This document shows, in pieces, positions 24,992-33,142 of a DNA stretch of 64,000 nucleotides (position 1 is the stretch's first letter; each line of letters begins with the position of its first letter). The stretch is from contig NZ_CP170485.1 in the NCBI RefSeq assembly GCF_052055585.1, positions 1,116,001 through 1,180,000 on the forward strand. Reading direction: 5' to 3'. The position numbers and the translations under genes are program-made. This DNA is from Oceanicaulis sp052055585. GTDB lineage: Bacteria > Pseudomonadota > Alphaproteobacteria > Caulobacterales > Maricaulaceae. Below the pieces are notes generated by a model, which did not search any database, was not told where the DNA came from, and worked only from the letters and a program-made list of their open reading frames with translations.

Positions 24992-26287
24992 GTGCCAAAA
25001 GACATGAATGCAGTTGCATTTACCGCTTTGAAGGAGCGCTTTAAGGCGGTTCGGTCCCGTACGGAGGCCCTGGCGGCAGTCTTTTCTGCAGAAGATCTGT
25101 GTGTTCAGACCATGCCCGATGTGTCGCCGGGCAAATGGCATCTGGCCCATGTGACCTGGTTCTGGGAGACCTTCCTGCTCAAGGAAGTGCGGCCGGACTA
25201 CACGCCCTTTGATCCGCGTTTCAACTACCTGTTCAATTCCTATTACGAGGCGGTCGGTGAGCGCCATGCACGTCCTGAGCGCGGCTTCCTGACCCGTCCG
25301 AGCCTTGAAACCGTGCTGGCGTATCGCGCCCATGTGGACCGCGCCGTATGCGACTGGTTCGATCACGCCGAAGCGCGCCTTGTGGAGGCGTTCCGGACAG
25401 TGATCGAGACCGGCTTCGCCCATGAGGAGCAGCATCAGGAATTGTTCCTGACCGACATCAAGCATGTCCTGTCGCGCAACAGCTTCCCCGAAGCCGGCTA
25501 TCCGCACATGCTCGAGGAAGCGCCTCATCTTGCCCCGATGCAGCCTGACCCGGTCTGGATCGCGTTCGAAGGCGGCCTGTTCGAATTTGGTCATGAGGGC
25601 GAAGACTTCGCTTTTGACAATGAAGGGCCGCGGCACAAGGCGTGGCTGGAGCCCTTCGCCCTGGCGAGCCGGCCTGTGACCAACGCCGAGTACGTGGCCT
25701 TCATTGAGGCGGGCGGATACGCGCAGCCGGAACACTGGCTGTCAGAGGGCTGGGCGCGCATGCAGGCGGAGGGGCGGAGCCATCCCTTCTACTGGCGCCG
25801 CAAGGACGGGCGCTGGTCACACTTCACCCTGCACGGGGAGCAGCCCTTGCACCCCGAGGCTCCGGTCAGCCATCTGGATTATTTCGAGGCCAGCGCCTTT
25901 GCGAGCTGGGCGGGCTGTCGCTTGCCCGAAGAGCGGGAATGGGAATTCGCTGCGTGCGAGCTTGACCCTGCTCAGGGGCGCTGGGCGGATCCAGACGGGC
26001 GGCTGGACCCCGAGCCGTTGAAGCAGGGCTCCAGCCTGCAGGCGATGTATGGCGAGGTCTGGGAATGGACGCGTTCGGCCTATTCCGCCTATCCGGGCTA
26101 TGCGCCTGCTGAGGGCGCCATCGGGGAATACAATGGCAAGTTCATGTGCGGCCAGTTCGTGCTGCGTGGAGGGTCGTGCCTGACCTCGCCTGACCATGCC
26201 CGTGCGACGTACCGCAATTTCTTCCCGCCGGATGCGCAATGGCAAATGACGGGGCTGCGCCTGGCCAAGGACGTTTCGCCGCGCTGA
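24992..26287 (+). CDS. egtB: Ergothioneine biosynthesis protein EgtB (iron sulfoxide synthase)
   Basis: Non-haem iron enzyme joining a sulfur donor (gamma-glutamylcysteine or cysteine) to trimethylhistidine. The 431-residue protein has the DinB-like half with candidate iron ligands H50/H53 (KWHLAHVTWFWE) and H144, H148 (HEEQHQE), and the formylglycine-generating-enzyme-like half with WIAFEGG, GEVWEWT and FVLRGGSCLTSPDHARATYRNFF (shown here in two parts, FVLRGGSCLTSPDH and ARATYRNFF). I chose the GTG at 24992 since GGAG is six bases upstream; ATG 25004 is an alternative. The usual partner egtD, the histidine methyltransferase, is not adjacent. Confidence 0.92.
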   Translation: MPKDMNAVAFTALKERFKAVRSRTEALAAVFSAEDLCVQTMPDVSPGKWHLAHVTWFWETFLLKEVRPDYTPFDPRFNYLFNSYYEAVGERHARPERGFLTRPSLETVLAYRAHVDRAVCDWFDHAEARLVEAFRTVIETGFAHEEQHQELFLTDIKHVLSRNSFPEAGYPHMLEEAPHLAPMQPDPVWIAFEGGLFEFGHEGEDFAFDNEGPRHKAWLEPFALASRPVTNAEYVAFIEAGGYAQPEHWLSEGWARMQAEGRSHPFYWRRKDGRWSHFTLHGEQPLHPEAPVSHLDYFEASAFASWAGCRLPEEREWEFAACELDPAQGRWADPDGRLDPEPLKQGSSLQAMYGEVWEWTRSAYSAYPGYAPAEGAIGEYNGKFMCGQFVLRGGSCLTSPDHARATYRNFFPPDAQWQMTGLRLAKDVSPR

Positions 26288-26390
26288 CGCCGTACTGGCA
26301 GGCATGGGCATTGAGCCGGAAATGCGGTAAACAGTGTTTACAAAACCGTCGGAGAGCGGTTCGCATACGGCACCAAGAGGGAGGAGCGTT

Positions 26391-27161
26391 ATGGACGACG
26401 CCAGCCAATTCTCAGTCAAGGATCAGGTCACCGAGGATGAGTGGAAGGCGCGCTGCGACCTTGCTGCGCTCTACCGTCTCGTGCGGATGCACAAATGGGA
26501 CGACCTGTTCTTCACTCACATCTCCATGCGGGTTCCCGGACCTGACGAGCACTTTCTGATCAATCCGTTCGGGCTGCTGTTTGAAGATGTGACGGCGTCC
26601 AATCTCGTGAAGGTGGACATTGACGGCAATGTGCTGCCGCCCTCGCGCTATGGCATCAATCCGGCGGGTTTCACCATCCACTCCGCCATTCACCATGCCC
26701 GCCCGGATGTGAAGGTCGCCATGCACCTTCATACCGATCAGGGTGTGGCTGTATCCGCCCAGAAACGCGGTCTGCTGCCGATCTCCCAGCTCGCCATGAA
26801 CGTGATGAAGGATGTGACCTATCACGACTATGAGGGCATCGCGCTGGATGCGGACGAAAAAGAGCGACTGGTTGGCGATCTGGGAACCAACAATCTCATG
26901 ATCCTGCGCAATCACGGTACGCTGTCGGTCGGCGACCACCCCTTCAGCTGCTATCTGCGCATGTACCTTCTGGAGCGCGCCTGCTCGATCCAGACGCTGG
27001 CCCAGGGCGCGGGCGCCGAGCTTATCGAATGGGACGACGCCATGCAGACTCGCGTTTTCAAACAGGGTGAGGAAGGGGTGACCAATGAGTTGTTCCTGGA
27101 AATCGCCTGGCATGCCCTGCGCGCCCGCATCGATCGCGAAAGCCCGGGATATGACGTTTAA
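26391..27161 (+). CDS. Class II aldolase/adducin family protein
   Basis: A 256-residue cytoplasmic zinc-dependent aldolase-like protein related to fuculose-phosphate aldolase and adducin head. It has the signature WDDLFFTHISMRVPGPDEHFLINPFGLLF (parts: FTHISMRVPG, FLINPFGLLF), the metal His pair in MHLHTDQG and the later His in LRNHGTLSVG. Substrate is unknown; the family C-terminal region is complete. GGAGGAG lies six to ten bases before ATG 26391, so this start is preferred to 26334. No sugar genes are near to define its role. Confidence 0.9.
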   Translation: MDDASQFSVKDQVTEDEWKARCDLAALYRLVRMHKWDDLFFTHISMRVPGPDEHFLINPFGLLFEDVTASNLVKVDIDGNVLPPSRYGINPAGFTIHSAIHHARPDVKVAMHLHTDQGVAVSAQKRGLLPISQLAMNVMKDVTYHDYEGIALDADEKERLVGDLGTNNLMILRNHGTLSVGDHPFSCYLRMYLLERACSIQTLAQGAGAELIEWDDAMQTRVFKQGEEGVTNELFLEIAWHALRARIDRESPGYDV

Positions 27162-27233
27162 AGTTCTCCCATAAGGGGAATTTCTGGACAGCTCGCCACT
27201 CTTGCGCTTGTATGCCCGTAAGGGAGAGGCGCA

Positions 27234-28067
27234 ATGGGTGGCGGCGTCCATGGGATCAGATGGCGATGGCGCGGAGTGCGCGCATTTTGTTGTCTGGCGC
27301 CTGTGCTGGTCTGCCTCTTCGGAGAGAGCGCCTATGCTGGCGCCTGGACCCGAGCCAAGGGAGAGGGGGTGATCCTCTCCTCTTTCAGTCATCATCAGTT
27401 TGATCTGGGGTTTGCCGGCTTTGAGTATTCAAAGCTCGAGAGCGCCGTATATGCAGAATACGGCCTGACCGACCGCTTTACGCTCTATGGCCGCCTGTCT
27501 CGGGAAACGCGAATTCATGTCGCGCCGGCGCCCCGGCAAGCCGGTGAGACACGCGATCATACGGTGCGGACGGTCAGTTCGGCTCTGGGTGAGAGCGAGC
27601 TTGGCGTGCGGACCCGACTGATCTCATCTGGGCGATGGACGGTGAGTGCGCAGGCGGGTGCAGTCCGCTTTGCAACCGAACCCAATCCTCTCCTCAAGCC
27701 CGGGACGCGCTGGGGCCTGGATAGCCGCCTTCTGATTGGCCGAAGCCTGGGGCAAGCCCAGTTCATTGAGGCGCAGCTGGCTCGCCGCCTGGGCGGGGAA
27801 GGCGAGGACGGCGAAACCCGTCTGGATCTGAGCTGGGGCGTGCGGCCCGCCGAGCGTTGGCTGATCCTCGCCCAGAGCTATTCCGCCTGGGGAGAGGGCG
27901 GTTGGGGCGCTTATCGAACCGCGTACGAAAGCCACCGGATTCACCTCTCCGTGATCGCGCCCGTCACTGAAGGACTTTCCTTACAGCTTGGTGCAATTAA
28001 TTCAGTGTCCAGCGACAGGATCGCGCCCGAAACTGCGTACATGATCTCGCTTTGGCGTGAATTCTAA
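27234..28067 (+). CDS. Predicted outer-membrane beta-barrel protein
   Basis: A 277-residue exported protein that I do not recognise. It has a signal peptide with a basic n-region (RWRWRGVRAF) ending near SAYAGA, alternating hydrophobic strands (for example ESAVYAEYGLTDRFTLYGRLSRE), and a terminal Phe in ISLWREF, the usual mark of an outer-membrane barrel assembled by BAM. GGGAGAGG lies before the ATG. It precedes the RND adaptor gene by about 80 bases on the same strand. It is too short to be a TolC-type channel. Confidence 0.75.
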   Translation: MGGGVHGIRWRWRGVRAFCCLAPVLVCLFGESAYAGAWTRAKGEGVILSSFSHHQFDLGFAGFEYSKLESAVYAEYGLTDRFTLYGRLSRETRIHVAPAPRQAGETRDHTVRTVSSALGESELGVRTRLISSGRWTVSAQAGAVRFATEPNPLLKPGTRWGLDSRLLIGRSLGQAQFIEAQLARRLGGEGEDGETRLDLSWGVRPAERWLILAQSYSAWGEGGWGAYRTAYESHRIHLSVIAPVTEGLSLQLGAINSVSSDRIAPETAYMISLWREF

Positions 28068-28070
28068 ATG

Positions 28071-28080
28071 CATTGCAATG
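28071..28080. promoter_or_regulatory. Palindrome CATTGCAATG ahead of the RND efflux genes
   Basis: A perfect 10-base palindrome four bases after the stop of the outer-membrane protein gene and 68 bases before the adaptor ATG. A second, imperfect inverted repeat (TGCGA...TCGCA) follows at 28081-28100. It may be an operator; no regulator gene is adjacent. Confidence 0.3.
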
Positions 28081-28147
28081 TGCGATTTTTGATTTTCGCA
28101 TTAAACGGCGCATATCGGGCATGTGAGTGATTTCAGGAGACGGGGTT

Positions 28148-29266
28148 ATGCAGCGTTGGCTTTTTCTGGCCGCTACCGGGGTGATCTTTGCGATCATGGC
28201 GATCGCGGTCGCTGTGCGCGCCATGACGAGTGGCGGTGAGCAGGCTGGCGGCTGGGGCGGTGATCAAACCCTTGTTTCTGCCTACACGGTTCAGTCTGAA
28301 ACCTTCGCCGATGTGGTCGAAGCGCTGGGCACTGCGGGCGCTAATGAATCCGTCAACGTCACCGCCAAGGTCTCTGATGTGATCGCCCGGCTGGATTTTG
28401 ATTCCGGCGCCCATGTGGAAGAAGGCGATATCCTGGTCGAGCTGGCGGACGCCGAAGAAGCAGCCGGACTGAGCGAAGCCCGCGCCACCCTGCGTGAGAC
28501 CCAGCGTGACATTACCCGTATTCAGGACCTGACGGACCGGGGCGTGGCGTCCCGCACCCGTCTGGATGAAGCCCAGGCCGCTTATGATCGCGCCCGCGCT
28601 CGTGTGGAGGCGATCGAGGCGCGCATGGCCGATCGCATCATCCGGGCGCCGTTCTCCGGCGTTATCGGTCTGCGCAATGTCAGCGTGGGTGAACTGGTCG
28701 GTCCGGGCGATGTCATCGCCCAGCTCGACGATACCTCCATCATCAAGCTCGATTTCACGGTGCCCGAGCGTTTCCTGTCGGTGATCGAAGCCGGTCAGAC
28801 CGTAAGGGCGCGCAGCTCGGCCTTTCCGGACGCGGTGTTCTCGGGCGAGGTGAGCCAGGTGGACAGCCGTATCGACCCCACCACGCGCACCGTCACCGTA
28901 CGGGCGTTGATCGACAATGAAGCCGGGCGGCTGCGTCCGGGCATGTTGATGACGGTGGAGCTCCGCCGTGATGAACGCGAGAGCCCGGCCATCCCCGGCT
29001 CGTCCATCGTGCGCTTTGACGAACAGACCTTCGTGTATCTCATCGAGGACCGCGAGAACGGCCCGGTGGCTGTGCGTCGGGACATCGAGCTGGGCCTGCG
29101 CATCGCCGGCATGGTCGAAGTGCGCCGGGGTCTTGAGCTGGGTGACCAGATTGTTTCCGAAGGCGTACACCGCGTGCGCGAAGGCGGCGCCCTTCGCATC
29201 GCCAATGCACCCGCCCAGGGCGGTGGCCGGGGTCTTGAAATCCAGACTGGCGAGGCCGCCCAATGA
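28148..29266 (+). CDS. RND efflux periplasmic adaptor (membrane fusion protein)
   Basis: Links an inner-membrane RND pump to an outer-membrane channel. The 372-residue protein has an N-terminal membrane anchor (LFLAATGVIFAIMAIAVAV), a barrel-sandwich lipoyl half (VTAKVSDVIARLDFDSGAHVEEGD in parts VIARLDFDSG and AHVEEGD), a coiled-coil hairpin (ARATLRETQRDITRIQDL), and the beta-barrel LDFTVPERFLS. ATG 28148 has AGGAG eight bases upstream. Its stop overlaps the permease start by four bases (ATGA). No OMF gene is present in the operon. Confidence 0.92.
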   Translation: MQRWLFLAATGVIFAIMAIAVAVRAMTSGGEQAGGWGGDQTLVSAYTVQSETFADVVEALGTAGANESVNVTAKVSDVIARLDFDSGAHVEEGDILVELADAEEAAGLSEARATLRETQRDITRIQDLTDRGVASRTRLDEAQAAYDRARARVEAIEARMADRIIRAPFSGVIGLRNVSVGELVGPGDVIAQLDDTSIIKLDFTVPERFLSVIEAGQTVRARSSAFPDAVFSGEVSQVDSRIDPTTRTVTVRALIDNEAGRLRPGMLMTVELRRDERESPAIPGSSIVRFDEQTFVYLIEDRENGPVAVRRDIELGLRIAGMVEVRRGLELGDQIVSEGVHRVREGGALRIANAPAQGGGRGLEIQTGEAAQ

Positions 29267-32200
29267 CCCTGACCGATGTCGCCGTTCGCCGTCCCGTGCT
29301 CGCTTTCGTGGCGAGCGCCCTGATCATTGTCTTCGGCTTCATGGGGTTACGCGATCTGCCGCTGCGTGAAATGCCGGATGTGGACCGCCCCGTCGTGTCG
29401 GTCAGCGCGGACTATCCCGGCGCCAATGCCGAGGTGATGGAGAACCGCGTCACCCAGGTCATCGAGGACAGCCTGTCGGGCATTGAGGGGGTGGACACCA
29501 TCAGCTCTTCGTCCCGGGACGGCTCGTCTCGCGTCACCATCACCTTCACGCTCGAGCGCGATATCGAAGCCGCCGCCAATGATGTGCGCGATGCGGTGTC
29601 CCGGATCCGCGACCGCATGCCCGAAGACGTGCAGGACCTTGAAGTGTCCAAGCAGGACAGCGATGCGCGTCCCTTCCTGTGGTACATGCTCGGCTCGGAC
29701 CGGATGACGTCCGAAGAGCTGACCGATTATGCGGATCGTTTTATCGTGGACCGCTTCACCGTGCTGGATGGCGTGGCGAACGTCCGGATTGGCGGGCAAC
29801 GTCGCTATGCCATGCGCATCTGGCTCGATCCCTATGAAATGGCGGCTCGCTCGATCACGGTTGCGGATATCGAGAACGCGCTGCGCAGCGAGAATGTCGA
29901 GGCGCCTGGCGGCGCCGTGGAGACCACCGACACTCAGCTTTTTGTCCGGGTCGAGCGCCTGTTCGCCGATGAAGAGGCCTTTGCCCGTATGCCGATCCGT
30001 GTCGCCGATGATGGCCATGTGATCCGGCTTGGGGAAGTCGCGGATGTCGAACTCGCTGCGGAAGAGCACCGCGCCATGTTCCGCGGCAACGGTCAGAACA
30101 TGGTGGGGCTGGGCTTTGTGCGTCAGAGCAAGGCGAATTCGGTTGCCGTGGCGGAGCAGATCAATGCCGAGATTGATCGGCTGCAGCCGCAATTGCCCGA
30201 AGGCATGGTGATCATTCGCGGCTCGGACGACACCGTCTTCATCAAGGAATCCATCAAGGAAGTCTGGCGCACCTTTGCTGTGGCGGCGACGCTGGTGGTT
30301 CTGGTGATCTATCTGTTCCTGGGCAGCTTCCGCGCGGCCATCGTGCCTGCCGCCGTGGTGCCGGTGTGCATGATAGGCACGTTTGCGATCCTTGCGGCCG
30401 GTGGGTTCTCCATCAACATCCTGACGCTGCTCGCGCTCGTGCTCGCAATCGGCCTCGTAGTGGACGATTCCATCGTGGTGCTGGAGAACATCCAGCGTCG
30501 TGTGGATCTGGGTGAACCGCCCATGCTCGCCAGTGAGCGCGGCGGACGTCAGGTCTTCTTCGCGGTGATTGCTACCACGGCCGTGCTGGCGTCCGTGTTC
30601 ATGCCGCTCATCTTCCTGCCGGGGCTGATCGGGCGCATTTTCGCCGAGCTGGCGGTGACCATCACGGGCGCCGTGGTGTTGTCGAGTTTTGTCGCCCTGA
30701 CCCTGTCCCCCATGATGACCTCCAAGCTTCTCAAACCGAGCTCGGATCTGCGGGGGCCTGCGAAATGGGTCAATACCGGCCTCGACAAGCTCCAGAATTC
30801 CTATCGTCAGAGCCTGAGCCTCATTCTGGGCGTGCCGTGGATCGTGGCGCCGCTGATCCTCGTCGCCGTCGCTGGTTCGGCTTTCATGTTCTCGAAGCTT
30901 CCGGGCGAGCTGACCCCGCCTTCCGACCGAGGCAGCTTCTTTGGCATGGTCAGCGCGCATCAGGGCGCCAGCTTTGACTACATGTCCGGCCAGATGATGC
31001 AGGCCGAGGAGATCGTGAACAGCTATCTTGAGACCGGCGAGCTGCGCCGCGTGCTCATCGTCTCTCCGGGCTGGGGCGGCTCTGGCTACAATTCCGGCAT
31101 GGTCATCGGCAGCATGGCGGACTGGGACGAGCGTCGTCCGGGGGATGAGATCGTCAACGAGATCAATGCCCGACTTGGCCAGCTTCCGGGCGTGCGGGCG
31201 TTTGTTTCCATGCGGTCGCCTTTGGGCGGCGGTGGCGGCGGGGACGATATCCAGTTCGTCCTGCAAGGCCCCGATTACGACATGCTCAACCGCGAGGCTG
31301 ACCGGCTGATCGCGGACATCGCCGAGCGTAATCCCAACCTCATCCGGCCGCGCAAGGACTATCAGCCCACCGCGCCGCGTCTGCTTGTGGATATCGACCG
31401 TGAACGGGCGGCTGCGCTGGGCGTTTCAGTTTCTGACATCAGCCGCACGCTGCAAACCCATCTGGGGTCGCGACGCGTGGGCCAGTTCATTGACCGGGGC
31501 GAAGCTTATAACGTGATCTTGGAAAACCGTCAGGCGGACCGGTCCAGCCAGAACGACCTTGAGACGCTGTTCGTCCGGGCCAGTTCCGGCGATCTCATCC
31601 CGCTGTCGAGCCTGGTGAATCTGCGTGAAGTCGGCGAGGCGCCGTCTCGCTCGCGCATCGACCGTCAGCGCGCCGTGACGGTGTCGGCCACTATCCAGGG
31701 CGACTACACCATTGGTCAGGCCGTGGAATGGCTGGACGCCTGGGCGGCGGATACCCTGCCGCCGGAAGTGGGTACGACCTATGTGGGTGAGGTGCGGGAA
31801 TTCCTGCGCTCCAACAACGCGATCTACTTCGCCTTCGGTCTGGCGCTCCTGATCGTGTTCCTGGTGCTCGCGGCCCAGTTCGAGAGCTTCATCCAGCCCG
31901 CCGTGATCATGCTGACGGTGCCGCTGGCGGTCGCGGGCGGTCTGTTCGGCCTCTATATGGGCGGGTCCAGCCTGAACATCTTCTCCCAGATCGGATTGAT
32001 CATCCTGATCGGTCTGGCGGCGAAGAACGGCATCCTGATCGTGGAGTTCGCCAACCAGCTGCGTGAGGAGGGCATGACGCTCGCCGAGGCGACGCTGGAA
32101 GCCTCTGTGACCCGCTTGCGTCCGATCCTGATGACCGGGGTCTCCACCGCCATCGGCGCCTTCCCGCTGGTGATCGCCACGGGACCCGGCTCGGAGACGC

Positions 32201-32397
32201 GGGTGACCATCGGTCTGGTGATCTTCACCGGCGTGATGGTGGCGACGCTCTTCACCCTGTTTGTGGTGCCGGCGGTCTATGGCGTCCTGGGGCGGTTCAC
32301 CAAGACCCCGAACTGGGTGTCGCGCCAATTGGAGCGGGAGGCCCGGGACGTGCGCGGCGCCGACCCGGTCGACCCGCCCGCGGCGCCAGCCGAATAA
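29263..32397 (+). CDS. RND efflux transporter permease (HAE1-type)
   Basis: Proton-driven drug or lipid efflux pump of the inner membrane. The 1044-residue length and twofold repeat are typical of AcrB/MexB relatives. Visible are TM1 (RRPVLAFVASALIIVFGFMGL), the periplasmic pore domains, the TM4 proton-relay acidic pair in AIGLVVDDSIVVLENI, and TM10 motifs IGLAAKNGILIVEFANQLREEG and TRLRPILMTGVSTAIGAFPL. The start overlaps the adaptor stop by four bases. A bidirectional terminator follows. The substrate is not predictable. The short C-terminal tail is Pro/Ala-rich. Confidence 0.95.
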   Translation: MTLTDVAVRRPVLAFVASALIIVFGFMGLRDLPLREMPDVDRPVVSVSADYPGANAEVMENRVTQVIEDSLSGIEGVDTISSSSRDGSSRVTITFTLERDIEAAANDVRDAVSRIRDRMPEDVQDLEVSKQDSDARPFLWYMLGSDRMTSEELTDYADRFIVDRFTVLDGVANVRIGGQRRYAMRIWLDPYEMAARSITVADIENALRSENVEAPGGAVETTDTQLFVRVERLFADEEAFARMPIRVADDGHVIRLGEVADVELAAEEHRAMFRGNGQNMVGLGFVRQSKANSVAVAEQINAEIDRLQPQLPEGMVIIRGSDDTVFIKESIKEVWRTFAVAATLVVLVIYLFLGSFRAAIVPAAVVPVCMIGTFAILAAGGFSINILTLLALVLAIGLVVDDSIVVLENIQRRVDLGEPPMLASERGGRQVFFAVIATTAVLASVFMPLIFLPGLIGRIFAELAVTITGAVVLSSFVALTLSPMMTSKLLKPSSDLRGPAKWVNTGLDKLQNSYRQSLSLILGVPWIVAPLILVAVAGSAFMFSKLPGELTPPSDRGSFFGMVSAHQGASFDYMSGQMMQAEEIVNSYLETGELRRVLIVSPGWGGSGYNSGMVIGSMADWDERRPGDEIVNEINARLGQLPGVRAFVSMRSPLGGGGGGDDIQFVLQGPDYDMLNREADRLIADIAERNPNLIRPRKDYQPTAPRLLVDIDRERAAALGVSVSDISRTLQTHLGSRRVGQFIDRGEAYNVILENRQADRSSQNDLETLFVRASSGDLIPLSSLVNLREVGEAPSRSRIDRQRAVTVSATIQGDYTIGQAVEWLDAWAADTLPPEVGTTYVGEVREFLRSNNAIYFAFGLALLIVFLVLAAQFESFIQPAVIMLTVPLAVAGGLFGLYMGGSSLNIFSQIGLIILIGLAAKNGILIVEFANQLREEGMTLAEATLEASVTRLRPILMTGVSTAIGAFPLVIATGPGSETRVTIGLVIFTGVMVATLFTLFVVPAVYGVLGRFTKTPNWVSRQLEREARDVRGADPVDPPAAPAE

Positions 32398-32400
32398 AGA

Positions 32401-32432
32401 AAAACCCCGGAGCGAGGCTCCGGGGTTTTTTG
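32401..32432. terminator. Bidirectional terminator after the RND permease
   Basis: A 13-bp stem AAAACCCCGGAGC/GCTCCGGGGTTTT (32401-32413 with 32417-32429), loop GAG, followed by TTT on plus and preceded by an A-run that gives a T-tract on minus. It separates the convergent efflux operon and cytochrome c gene. Confidence 0.93.
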
Positions 32433-32449
32433 TTTCCAGGCGTGAAGGC

Positions 32450-32869
32450 CTAGTGCGTGTTGATCGCCAGCCAGGCGATCAGGTCATGGCGATCCTGTTC
32501 ATCGCGCAGACCGGCAAAGCTCATCCGGTTGCCCGGAATATATTCGCGCGGATTGGTCAGATAGGCGTCCAGCGTTTCGGCGGACCAGACGATTTCGGAC
32601 TCAGACATGGCCGGGGAGTAGCGGAAATCGTCCTTGTGACCGGACTCACGACCGAACACGTCATGCAGGTTCGGGCCGACCATGTTGCGACCGCCTTCTT
32701 CCACCGTGTGGCAGGCCTGGCAGCGTCGGAAGATGCGCGCGCCATTGTCCACATTGGCGCTGACATAGGGCTCGCCCAGCTCGGCGAGGATGGCGCTCTG
32801 GGCGTCATCTTCCGCGTGTGCGGCCGTGGTGAGGGCGAGGGCGGCGAAGCCGGCGAAAATCATACGCAT
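32450..32869 (-). CDS. Periplasmic cytochrome c
   Basis: A monohaem class I cytochrome c of the c2/c550 type. The 139-residue precursor has a signal peptide (cleavage about TAAHAE), the haem site CQACH with C50, C53 and H54, and the axial Met 116 in GNRMSFAG. The MVGPNLHDVFGRESG segment is also typical of this class. AGGAG is nine to ten bases before the ATG. It probably shuttles electrons between the bc1 complex and a terminal oxidase. It converges on the efflux operon. Confidence 0.93.
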   Translation of the reverse strand: MRMIFAGFAALALTTAAHAEDDAQSAILAELGEPYVSANVDNGARIFRRCQACHTVEEGGRNMVGPNLHDVFGRESGHKDDFRYSPAMSESEIVWSAETLDAYLTNPREYIPGNRMSFAGLRDEQDRHDLIAWLAINTH

Positions 32870-33142
32870 GGGCGCTTACTCCTGTTGGTCTCAGGTCTGG
32901 GTGAGCATCTAGCGCGCATGCCAGTGAGAGGCAAATGCGCCAAGAGTCGCAGGCATGGCCCGCATCGCTCATGGGCGGAGTGATAGCGCGAAACATGTCC
33001 GAAATCAGACAGTCATGGCAGTTTGCACGCCCGAGCGACGCAAGCGTGTCAAACATGCCAGGGACGTTGTGATTGACCCGATGCGCCTGCGTGTGGATCA
33101 CTGTTCTTCTGTGAGTTGAATGCGTCTGACGGAGAGCGCCTG
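32870..33142. other. Intergenic gap between cytochrome c and ankyrin protein genes
   Basis: About 270 bases between divergent genes. I see no gene or strong repeat. It should hold promoters for both sides; I could not assign -35/-10 boxes with confidence. Confidence 0.5.

Noticed and set aside
29347..31266. A 639-codon minus-strand frame opposite the RND permease
   Set aside because: Antisense to a clear transporter, His/Gln/Arg-rich, no recognisable domain.
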